From positions 372,001-436,000 of the forward strand of contig JAPYXD010000169.1 of the NCBI GenBank assembly GCA_030998225.1: a DNA stretch of 64,000 nucleotides. Direction: 5' to 3'. The notes below the pieces were generated by a model. The model saw only the letters and a program-made list of their open reading frames with translations. It was not told where the DNA came from and did no database searches. This document shows positions 1-9,788 of the stretch, in pieces (the stretch's first letter is position 1; each line of letters starts with the position of its first letter). The translations under genes and the position numbers were made by a program. The DNA comes from Diplolepis rosae. Its lineage: Eukaryota > Arthropoda > Insecta > Hymenoptera > Diplolepididae.

Positions 1-310
1 AAGAAATTGTAAGTTTAAGTTAAGTTCAAGTTCATAATTATATTGTTAATAACTTAATAATTATTCTATTATTCTTTTATATTAATAATACACTTCAACT
101 GCGAAAATTTAATGAAACATATGTATTTCAGCAGACTTTGAAACCAAAAACGGATTCGAAGAATGTAAGAATCTCCTTTGTGTCCATTCATTCCATCCAA
201 TTCCAATGCAAATTACGACTCAAGAGGTTGAACTGAGTTGCAGATTTAATATACAAGTATATGTAAATAGACACTATTTCTAATGAAACGTAACGTGCAT
301 TGATGTGGTA
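1..310. other. AT-rich flank, no gene seen
   Basis: I see no convincing reading frame or repeat here. It is AT-rich sequence ending in TA directly before the candidate CACTA-type terminus at 311. Confidence 0.5.
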
Positions 311-330
311 CACTCAGAGAAAAATTTTGT
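311..330 (+). repeat. candidate left terminus of CACTA-like transposon
   Basis: The sequence begins CACTCAGAGAAAAATTTTG after a TA dinucleotide. The start resembles the CACTGAGAGAAAT terminus of the element at 36930, and CACT is the hallmark of the EnSpm/CACTA superfamily. It lies 320 bp upstream of a tnp2-like transposase, where a left end is expected. A motif like TCCAACAAA recurs between 395 and 570, as subterminal repeats of such elements do. I found no convincing inverted partner on the right; the best lead is ACAGTGTA near 6803. Confidence 0.4.
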
Positions 331-570
331 TGAAATTAAGAAAAACCGTTTTTTTGTCCTTTATTCTTAATTCGAAATAAAAATTTCTTTATATTCCAAC
401 AAAATTTGTTTAATTAGAGCAAATTGTATTCCGTTTAAAGTAATTATTCATTTATTACTTATTTATTTAGTTCCAACAAAGTCTCTTTCAGTTAAAAAAG
501 TGCTTTTATCCCATAGCATTGCAGTGATTTGTTTCATTTAAAAACAAAAGTTTATATCAATCCAACAAAC

Positions 571-611
571 TTTAATACACTTGAGTGTGCAAATTTAATA
601 CACCCGTGTAT
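571..611 (+). promoter_or_regulatory. two tandem palindrome-bearing repeats before the transposase start
   Basis: TTTAATACACTTGAGTGTGC (571-590) recurs as TTTAATACACCCGTGTAT (594-611), a 23-bp period. Each copy carries a small palindrome centred in ACACNNGNGTGT. A TATTATAAAC stretch follows and the ATG is at 632. The placement suits a promoter operator or a transposase-binding site. Function is inferred. Confidence 0.4.
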
Positions 612-631
612 ATTATAAACTGCATTGCGCC

Positions 632-3225
632 ATGTTTTCCTGTTCCTCATGTATAGTTCGTTCAAACCGAATAGAAGCATATAATAAACATCAATTACAA
701 CATATAAATAATGAAAACCTACAAATTTTATGTCGTTATTATAGATGCAATAAGAATTTCACAAAATACGAAAGTTTTAGACAACATATTTATCGTTACC
801 ATGTTCAAAGTAGACCGAAGTTTGGATCCCTGTCTTGTATGAATTGCAGTTTTGAGTGTGAAGATATAAAATCATTGAAGATTCATCTAGGCAAACATTT
901 CGACGAAGTTAACACTTACATACAATGTTCGCTTCCGAATTGTCCATGTCCACATCAGAGGTTTTATAATGCTAACTCTTTAAGAGTACACTTTAGTCGA
1001 TGTCATTATGAAGAAAATAATATCTCGAAAAAAACTACTGTTCTGCCTCCTTCAAACTCTGATGTAGATATGGACATTTGCGATGATGAATCTTTTAAAG
1101 TAGATGCACTAGAGAATAGTAATTCTGAAACGGCAAGTGCAACTCTATCTAAAACACCAGGAATTATTCCTGACTCCGTGGTACTCAATTTAGGCAATTT
1201 GTACGTAGCCGCGAGTGCAAAACATTGTGTATCAGACGTAGCTATACAAGAAATGGCAGAGGGTCATTCAAGAATTTTTGAATCATGCAGGCAAAATTTT
1301 ATTACTTCTGTCGAAAATAGTAACTTTTCGCATGATCATAAACAAGAAATTTTCAATTTTTTACAAAATAGTTTCGGTAGTATTTCAGTGGCATTGGATC
1401 ATGAGATCGGTCTTCTAAGAAGTGCATTCACGCGGAAAAGTTACTATCATAAGCATTTTGATTTTATACATCCAGAAGAAGTAACACTTCCCTCGCTTCC
1501 TGGCGAAAATGAATGCACTTATCACTACGTTCCTGTCTTGGAAACGTTGAAGGCTTTATTAAAAAATGACGATGTTCGTCATTATTGTGAAAATGCTGAA
1601 CATTCTAGTACTGACAATGGTTTCTTTGATTTTACAGATGGAAGTGTTCTAAAAAGCAATATCTTTTTTCAAATGAATATGAATGGTTTAAAGCTTATTT
1701 TGTATCAAGATGCGTTTGAAGTCTGCAATCCTTTGGGTTCCTCTAAAGGCAAATTCAAAATTATTGGACTTTACATGATGTTAGGTAACTTACCCCCTCA
1801 TTTACGATCAAAAATTAATAATAATCAACTCGTCTTACTGTGTCGCGAAAAATACATTACCCGCTTCAGTTGGAATGTTGTGCTTCAAAGATTATTAGCT
1901 GATTTGAAAGTATTAGAGACAGATGGAATAATACTCTCATTTTCAAGGCGTGAAGTTACCTTTCGGGGAACTGTGATTTTTATCCTTGGTGATGACTTAG
2001 GGAATCACCAAATTGGTGGGCTAACAGAAAACTTTAGTACGTCTTGCGACTTTTGTCGATATTGTGAAATTGAACGCTCCCAGTTAAAAATAACGATTAT
2101 TCTGTAAAACAGTTGCGAACCACTGACAGTTACAATGAATGTGCTAGAGAGGCAATACGTACCAGTAAAATGGTTAAAGGAATTAATCAAAACTCTTCGT
2201 TCAATGAGTTAAAGTATTATCACGTTTGTAATCCATGGTTACCACCATGCATTTCGCATGATCTATTTGAAGGTATTGTTCAACGTGATTTAATGCTTGC
2301 AATAAAATACTTTGTTAGAAAAGGATGGCTCCGTTATGCTTTGTTGAATCGTCGACTACAAAATTTGCGACTTTCTACGGATACTACTGCAACGAATTGC
2401 CTTCCACCAATAAAAGAGACGTACAAAAAATTGTGCGGAACGGTTTCTCAGACTCGAAGAATTCTTCAAATATTCACTGTAGCCATTGTTGACATTGTGA
2501 GAGATTCTGAGGATCAGGTTTGGCAGATGATTTTGCGTTTGAGAGAAATTTCTTTTTTTGTCTGCGCTCCTGCATTGTCTCTTGGACAAATCGTGTTGCT
2601 CAAAAATAAAATCGATGATTATTTACAGTTGCGAATAGAATGTTTTCCAACAACACCTTTGACTCCGAAGCATCACTACATCTGCCGTTATCCGGAACTA
2701 ATTGCTCAGTTAGGTCCTATGAAACATCTAGAAACAATCAGGCTAGAAAGCAAGCACAAGTGCTTCAAAAATATTGTTAAACACTTTCAGAATTTTAAAA
2801 ATATTACGAAAACTCTAAGTGAAAAACATCAACAGATGCAGTGTTTGCAGAAGGGTACTTTCACGTCCGTTGTAGTTGCACCCGATGCTGTAAAATATTC
2901 ATCAGTTAATTTTCGAAGCATTACATACGCCGAAAATATGTGTGTTTGCATTGGTAAAAGTTTGCAAGGGAATTTCGTACTGTGCAGAATTAAGCACATA
3001 TTAATCAACGCCGAGTACACGGTTGTTTTCTTCGTAGGTTCAACAACTGAAATCATACCGTATTATGAATTAGGTGTTTACGAAACGTCGCAACTCAGTA
3101 AAACCACTAAAATATTTAATTATGTCTGTCTGTTGTCTCCTCACCCATTCCCTGAAATTGTTCTAAACTCTGCATCGGTATACGTGCCGAAGTATGCACC
3201 CTTTGATCCGGATTTGTGTTCGTAA
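632..3225 (+). pseudogene. CACTA-like transposase with N-terminal C2H2 zinc fingers, frameshifted
   Basis: Two frames make one protein of about 860 residues: 632-2107 (491 codons) and about 2085-3225. The first opens with four C2H2-like fingers (residues about 3-26, 34-57, 70-90, 99-124), then a linker, then a domain with YQDAFEVCNPLGSSKGK and GDDLGNHQIGG, as in the tnp2 (Transposase_21) type. A CDFCRYC metal site straddles the junction. The second frame has SHDLFEGIVQRDL and PKHHYICRYPELI, also typical. The frame moves by -1 at an A5 run near 2088-2092, so one base is missing there by decay or sequencing error. No other stop interrupts about 2.6 kb. The role would be DNA cut-and-paste in the nucleus. 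The superfamily is inferred from motifs and the CACT terminus. Confidence 0.65.
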
Positions 3226-3724
3226 AAATTCGAAAGTGTAAGTAGTAACAGTTTTCGCTTCAGATTGTAAACATTAAAGAACAAATTTGTTCAGAATTAC
3301 TGGACAAAATTATTAAAAAAAAAAAAGAAAACATTTCTTAGAACTGTGCAATAATTATGTTAACAACCCTAAAAAAATAACAATTTTTTCTTCGCAATGG
3401 TCAATATTTTTGACGACATACATTTCTCCTACTCTATTTTATTTACTTTTACAAATTTTCAACTTGATATCGTCATTCGTGAAAATATGTGATTCCTAAA
3501 ACAAAATTAAGGAGGATTGTGGTAAAGATTGTTCCGAAGAAAATGTACAATTTCTTGTTTGAAAATGTTTATGATCCGAAGTATTGTAAATGAATGCGCT
3601 GATAAAACTAGAAAGACTTATGTTTGCAAATAATATTTAAATATACTGAACGAAAAGTAGAATGTACAAGTTCAAATGTACAAAGTAGAACTAAAAATAA
3701 AAATTGTATATTTTTTTATTTTAG
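3226..3724 (+). other. spacer between transposase and companion gene
   Basis: AT-rich sequence with no credible frame. It ends in a pyrimidine-rich stretch and TTTTAG directly before ATG 3725, which could be a splice acceptor, so an upstream untranslated exon of the next gene may lie here. Confidence 0.45.
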
Positions 3725-5766
3725 ATGGCTGCAGTATTTTTTGTTTGGTCTCGTGATAGAAGGAAGAAGGTGTCTTTTGTCAGCATTTGGACGGTCACTT
3801 CAGTAATTACTAAAGCCAGTGAAAAAATGCAAATTACTGGTACACAATTGGTTCTTGAAGAGAATGGAACCTTAATTGATGACGATGAAGTCCTAAATCT
3901 CCTGAACAATAAAGTTTTCATTCTACTTCAAGATGACGAGCGTTGGGAAAAACCAGGATTAGACGATTCTCAAAAAGATGCACAACTTACAGCTCCAGTG
4001 GAAAATTCTGTAGATCCTGTAAACAATCAGCGTGATACACAGCAGAAAGATATCTCTCGGTATCCCCGCTCACTCAAGGCCCCCTTCAATCCTGTTCAAG
4101 AGAATGTGCCGCCAATTGCTGAAAATATTGTACTTCACCAAAGTGACACTTTCAATAGAAGTCGCAATTATCATTACGACTAGAATAACCTGGATCCAAT
4201 GTACGTATAACAATTAAAACGAGGTGACAAATCGAAACAGATTTTTCGAGAAGTCGTTCGTCGTGTTATTTCTGATATGAGAGCAAAAAACATAAGAATT
4301 GTTTCTCCCGTTTTGAAAAACGTAGCAAAAGAAATTATGGAAACATATCCTCATGCTGTCGAAGATACAAACATGGGTCGGAGATATGGCACTGGTTATG
4401 TTACATTGTACGATGCTTTAAAAGAACATAACAATTATTTAAACCGACCTGAAAAAAACGTCCTCCGTCCAATATTAAGAAGGTGCCAGCTACGCAGGTA
4501 AAGCTTAGAAATACGGTACAAGTCGGGACAGTTAACTGGCAGCCACAGGAACACTCGGAAGGAGAAACTGATGAAACCGTTGCCGACAAAAAAGCATGGT
4601 TGTATGAAACCTATTTATCGATATTTAACGAATCTGCAGATCCTCATACCCATGATGAAATACTCTCTTGTTTGACTGCGACTTTCAAAGCCCAACGTGA
4701 TTTTTTCAATGATATTCAAAACACACCAACAGTTCAGGATTTAACTGTCTCTTGGCCAATGTTAATAAAAATTGAATATATGTACCACCATTATGACATA
4801 CTGATGGGACACTCCATAGAGAAACTAAGAAATGAGTTTAACAAAAAGAAGGAGGCAATATTTACTTACGGGCGAACGAAGTTACTTACAGAAGATGAAT
4901 TACTAGATGACAGAATTGTTATGAACATAATATTCCGGCAATTTAACGAAAAATCCGAGGAATTATTTAAAGATTGCCCGGTAAGTTTTCAGTTTACACA
5001 TAAATTATATTTCAAGATATAAGAGTAACAGGTTTTACAGGACATTATGTATTAAACCTACTATAAAACTTTCGCAACTTTCCACCATTTTTACAATTCG
5101 TGAAGTAAAACCGTCTCTCCACATTTTTTTATTCAAAGTAGATCCTACAATGCCTGAAGTAATATTCAATTTTAAAAACATTAACATTACTGTAGCCAGG
5201 AGAAGTTGGTACTGAACGAGTTACTGTTCCAGAAGAGGGTCCTTTTATTTTATGCCAAGGTAAGGAAGCAAATTGTATTTTCATGAGTACAGTTAATATG
5301 AACAATAAGCCATAACAAATAATTGGACAAAGTCTTCATTGCTGTAAATGAAAATTACTTTTAAACAATCATCTGATTTTTACAGTAACAATAATTATAA
5401 TAATTAATTTATAATAATTTCGACAATAAAAATGTTTACAATTTTTCGTCCACAGAGGAGGAGGGTCACAGAAAGTATCATCTTGGATTTGATACGCTCA
5501 TACTAACAACGACTTCCAGTTTTTTTGACGGTGTAATGTGGGCATTCGCTACGTATTTTATGTGGAACCGAAAATACGCTGCTAATTATGCACATACTCT
5601 TGAAACCCTTCAAAGATGCATTTTGAACTTACATCCAGCAGAGGGTAGCAGGTCTCCAAAAGGCGATCGTGTTGGAAAAAGGGTTGACACCTTTTACAAA
5701 CGAATACAGAAAGTATCAGTAATACAAAATAACAACAATGCCGAAGAAATCATGGATGAAAATTAA
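3725..5766 (+). pseudogene. TE companion gene with CIDE-N-like domain, three exons
   Basis: The first exon opens with a CIDE-N-like fold signature: GTQLVLEENGTLIDDDEVL followed by NNKVFILLQDDERW, close to the GT-LVLEEDGT-VDDEE pattern of DNA-fragmentation-factor and CIDE proteins. A low-complexity linker and a helical domain follow (RREVIS-like segment, DALKEHNNYLNRPEK, then about 180 residues). Exons join cleanly: donor GT at 4981, acceptor AG at 5194-5195, a 64-nt exon 5196-5259, donor GT at 5260, acceptor AG at 5454-5455, stop 5764-5766, all in phase. Damage: in-frame TAG at 4181 and TAA at 4208, and a -1 shift in an A7 run near 4452. It sits just behind the transposase on the same strand and may be its accessory protein. 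The domain call is moderate; the function is unknown. Confidence 0.6.
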
Positions 5767-6797
5767 AAAGGTGATATATTTATCTCTTTGAAAACTATTT
5801 ACAAAGTTTCAGGTTTATATGTACGCTTGAAGTGTCTGTTAGGCAATATTTAAATATTTTTATCATTTTCAGATGTTTTGATCTTCTCAATCTCGACTCA
5901 CATACTAAGATAAGGGAAAACTGATCGGGACTGTCCATAAGAAAGTTTTCTTAAAAACTCAAAAAAAAGCGTGCTTGTAGCATCGCCTACAGGGTCATAT
6001 ACTGCACCTACTCCCTTATTTTATGTAATTTTTATGAATTTAGAAACAAAGACTGTATCATTGTGATTTAACGCGTACGTGCAACCATTCGGCAAAGGTA
6101 TTCTCATTTTTTCGTCGAAGTTTAGGGAACCTATCACTATAGTTTTTTACTCTTCGCCCGTTGGCATAATATTTATATAATACTTTATGAAACTACATTG
6201 TTTCTGTATTAGAACGTAGTACTTTTTAACGAACTGTGAGACGTATCTGTGAGACAAAATGGATTAACTTAGGGTAGTTATAATAAGAATGCCTATTAAT
6301 AGTACTTATTGTGAAAGTATAACTTTGTTAGGTTGTTTTTAAGATATTTTCTTTTAATATCAAGTTTTTTCTGTCATTGTGGTAGTTTATATGAAATATC
6401 TTCGTCTTGATCGCTGAAGGGGTCAGCTTAGCGCAATTGAAGCGCCGAATAAAAAAAAGGGATATTACATTCTATTTTATTACATTTTTGTTATTTCAAA
6501 TATCAATAAAAATTTTCCTTTTATATGAACTATTCTTTTATTTCAAGATTTAAGGGAGACAGAGAATTTGAATTCTGCGATTTGAATTATCCGCGTATGC
6601 TAGAGCGCATGCGCAAACCCGTTTTCACATTTGGAACTGGAATTTTACAAAGCGAGTGTACAATTACATTGCCTCTAACTTGCTTCGTGGTAATTTTACC
6701 ATTCCAATGCAATTTTACACAACTTCCGTAAATTTCCAGCGATTATCACTGGTATTTTTATTACCTATGATTCTCGTGGTAAAATTCCTCGACACTT
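5767..6797. other. spacer, probable right subterminal region of the CACTA-like element
   Basis: No gene is visible. From 6640 to 6800 the octamer AATTTTAC or its complement GTAAAATT recurs at least five times on both strands, as in subterminal transposase-binding repeats. It ends in ACACTTTTTACAGTGTA, which overlaps the start of the next element. A CATGCGCA motif lies near 6607. Confidence 0.4.
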
Positions 6798-7776
6798 TTT
6801 ACAGTGTATCTATAAGGGGTTCTAGCACCCTTTCGCTCATAACCAAATATGCTGGTAAAAGCGCGGTCTGAATTACCGACCAATACAGCGCGAAAATTCG
6901 AATCTTCAGTAGTTAGATTGTCAGTCTAACGTGAGTAAGTTCTAAATCTGCGTATATAGATATGCGAATAAGTAAAACGTAACTTCTCTGTCTATAATTG
7001 CGACGTTAAATATAGTATTGCGACATTATAATCAGTAATTACGACGCAGAATTGTAAAACACGTGCAAGAATGCTAGGAATGCGAGAGGTTACGTCATTG
7101 TTATCGTTATAGATGACTCATAGGGCTATTTATAGTCACAGAACGTGCCTTAAGCTCCAAAACGACCGGATGTAATGTTCATAAGCATTACAAGGAATTA
7201 CGATATTTGATCCTAGAGTGTTTATAAATCTCAATCATCGACTAACTCATTCTGCGACTTAATTTTGATGGGTGGTCCTGCGTGACCTAATTGCCCATTC
7301 GTCGATAGAACATAAAATTGAGTTACGTCAGCATTCTGATTGGCTCAAGGCTGTAGAGAGGTGGTAGAATCCCATCTAAAGGACTTATTATAAATATAGC
7401 TGCAGAGCGCAAAAACGGCAGATTTTGAATCTCGAAAAGCTCCTTGAGAATATATAAACCTGCGACTCACTGTACAAAGAAATTAGAAATATTTCGGCTG
7501 AAATCGGACTTGTAAAAATTGGCGGTAAGTCAGGCGAGCAAAGCCTGACAGTTGATTTGTAAACAAGTGTAAAGCAACAAAACAATTATTAAACTCAATA
7601 ATAATAAACGTTGAGTGACTTTTGAACAAGTGTTTAGTTCATTCTAACCAAATCTTTCCTCGTGGGTACTCGTTTCAATGAGTCACCGACAGCATCGAAT
7701 TCCACAACCGACGAATCAAGGCCCAGCTACGCAATCGACGTAATGGAGGAACCAACAGCAGCGCTGGGTCGTAACA
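6798..7776 (+). repeat. 5' LTR
   Basis: It matches 16387-17382 almost base for base from TATAAGGGGTTCTAGCACCC onward. It ends GGGTCGTAACA, the partner of the TGTAAC start preserved in the 3' copy. The first bases read TTTTACAGTGT instead of TGTAACGGTGT, and about 17 bp are missing just after. A polyadenylation signal AATAAA lies at 7603. Confidence 0.88.
7389..7396 (+). promoter_or_regulatory. TATA box of the 5' LTR
   Basis: TATAAATA, identical in the 3' LTR at 16995-17002, about 210 bp before the AATAAA signal. Position and conservation fit the RNA polymerase II start of genomic RNA. Confidence 0.6.
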
Positions 7777-7780
7777 AATT

Positions 7781-7798
7781 TGGTGACAGCGGTGGGAT
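7781..7798 (+). other. primer-binding site
   Basis: TGGTGACAGCGGTGGGAT starts four bases after the LTR end. Its complement ends in CCA and reads ATCCCACC into a T-arm, as a tRNA 3' end should. The A before CCA and the overall look suggest a leucine-type tRNA, but I cannot assign it firmly. Confidence 0.7.
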
Positions 7799-8480
7799 CT
7801 GCTGTACCGCTTGGGGAGGATTGTTGTACCACATCAAGAATAGTACACTGTGTTGCATAAGAAGAAAGTTTCTTTACCAAGGAAGCATAGAATATCATCG
7901 TGGGAACTAGGCGGGAGTGTCGCTCGTGATCAAATTAAATTTAAAATTTCCGAGGGGTGAACTGAGTAATTTCTTGGAATTTTAAATAGGTGGATAACCA
8001 GAGGGTGAACTGAGTAGCTTTCCGGTCCACCAGGTTCGATCTCGAGTAGACGAGTAGCCAGAAGGAGAAACGAAAGCCGCGACCTTCCTTCAGGGTTTTT
8101 GCCGTAGTTTTTACACCGGGAGGCGAAGGGTGCAGATAAGCACCGAGGTCGTAAGGTTGTTTGTTTGGACCACGGAAACAACCCCCTCAACAATCAAGGC
8201 TATAATAAAAACAATCAGGATAAGAAGCCGGCACGTGAGGAGTCACGGCAACGAGGGACCTCAGAGGACAGCAGAAGGACATCCAGGACCAATCTTCAAG
8301 AACTTCAGGACAAAGAAGACTCCAGGTCAGGATATGCAGCTGAAGAGGTGTATTGAAAAACTGTGAAAATTTTGTAATCGTTTAAGTGTACACCAATTGG
8401 ATTATTGTGCAACAAATGAGTAAGTCCTAGTAAATAAGATAATTTTTGTTAAATTAATAATAATATATTTTAAAGACAAA
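7799..8480 (+). other. untranslated leader of the retrotransposon
   Basis: About 680 bp between the primer-binding site and the gag ATG. Short open stretches here have no recognisable domain. Repeated GGTGAACTGAGTA-type strings occur near 7955-8010. Confidence 0.6.
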
Positions 8481-9788
8481 ATGCCGAAAGCAAGACGACA
8501 AATAAGGGCTGCTAGGCTTAGAAATAAAAACCAACCAATAGTGAGCGAAAATTTACCAAATATAGGTAACGAAGGCGTTGTAAGAGTAACAAGAGGAATG
8601 AGTCATATAAGTTTAGAAACTCCGAGTACTAGTAGTGTTAACACCGAGGTTAGAAACATAGCTCCTAATATAGTCACTAATAACAATGATATTGATACTG
8701 TTCAAAATAATTGGAGTGAGCTACGCCGACACGAGACGCCCGTGCAAATGCTACAAAATCAAGTGAGTAAGCTATCTTTAGGGGAAACACGAAATCCTGA
8801 AAAGATTTCAAAAGTCGTACGCGATCTAATTCCGGAATTTAACGGTAGGAATATGTGCGTGAGAATGTTCGTTCGTCATTGCAGGGCAGCAGTTTCAATG
8901 GTATTACCTCAAGAAATACCGTATTTAACGATGCTTATAGTTACTAAAATAACCGGTGAAGCACGAAAACTGATTCAAGATAGTCCGGATATTAATTTAA
9001 ATGGAACTTTGAAAATTTTAGAACAGGTGTATTCTCAGTAGGAAGATCTGAGCAAATTAATGCAGCAGTTGGCTACGGGAAAGAGAAGTAATTGAGAAAC
9101 GGTACCAGAATATGGAGCACGCGTAAATCAGATTTTGAATAAATTTATTAACTGTGTGTTAGAAAGTACACCCGGTGAAAGAGGTTTCGTTCGATGTGAG
9201 AATTTCAAAGAAACAGCAATGGGTAATTTTTTGCGTGGCTTAGAGCGAGAAATTTTTGTGCAAATTTCAGAAAAGGGATTAACTACCCTCGAACAAGCTA
9301 TCGCTCTAGCCATAGAGGCAGAATTGCGTTTGAAAAACTGGGAATGGATGCACAACAAAAGTGAACCCCCGAAATTCGAATATGATAGAAATTATGAGAG
9401 AAGAAGTGAAAATAAAGTTGTGTCTCGTAGACGTGTGGCTCACCTCCAAAATAGCGATATGTAAAGCAAAAACATAGAGCGAATTAAAGGGAAATTACAA
9501 TGTTTTGGTTGTAAGGAATTCGGCTATATTAGGCGGGAATGTCAGAACTCTAGAAAACGTAAGTTCGCAGGAGACAGAGAGGAGCAGGGTTGTCATTATT
9601 GCCATAAGCAATATCACAAAATCAAAAATTGTTATATGAAACAGAGGCACGATCAGGAACGTGCAAATCTGGAAAGGCTTAAGACTGTGCCTTTAAACTA
9701 CAAAAAGGGCCGTCTGAACGAGAGCACGACGACCGACAACCCAAGTGTCTCCCAGAATGCAGAATTATCCTCAAGCTTGACGAATTAA
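8481..9788 (+). pseudogene. gag: gag polyprotein with two CCHC knuckles
   Basis: One frame runs from ATG 8481 to TAA 9786-9788 (about 435 codons), broken by stops at 9039 (TAG), 9096 (TGA) and 9462 (TAA). The N-terminus is basic. The middle resembles a retrotransposon capsid (VVRDLIPEFNGRN, then TPGERGFVRCENFKETAMG). The nucleocapsid end has two knuckles: CFGCKEFGYIRREC, where the expected His is Tyr (codon 9525-9527), and CHYCHKQYHKIKNC, which is intact C-X2-C-X4-H-X4-C. Gag would build the cytoplasmic particle and package RNA. Its last 106 nt overlap the -1 pol frame and carry the frameshift signal. The three stops and the His-to-Tyr change can all be C-to-T transitions. Confidence 0.85.

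Noticed and set aside
2085..2095. Programmed -1 frameshift between the two transposase frames
   Set aside because: Codons TTA AAA ATA do not form an X XXY YYZ heptamer; a lost A is simpler.
7662..8366. Open frames of up to 87 codons in the LTR and leader
   Set aside because: No domain, no homology between the two LTR copies beyond nucleotide identity, and location in untranslated leader.
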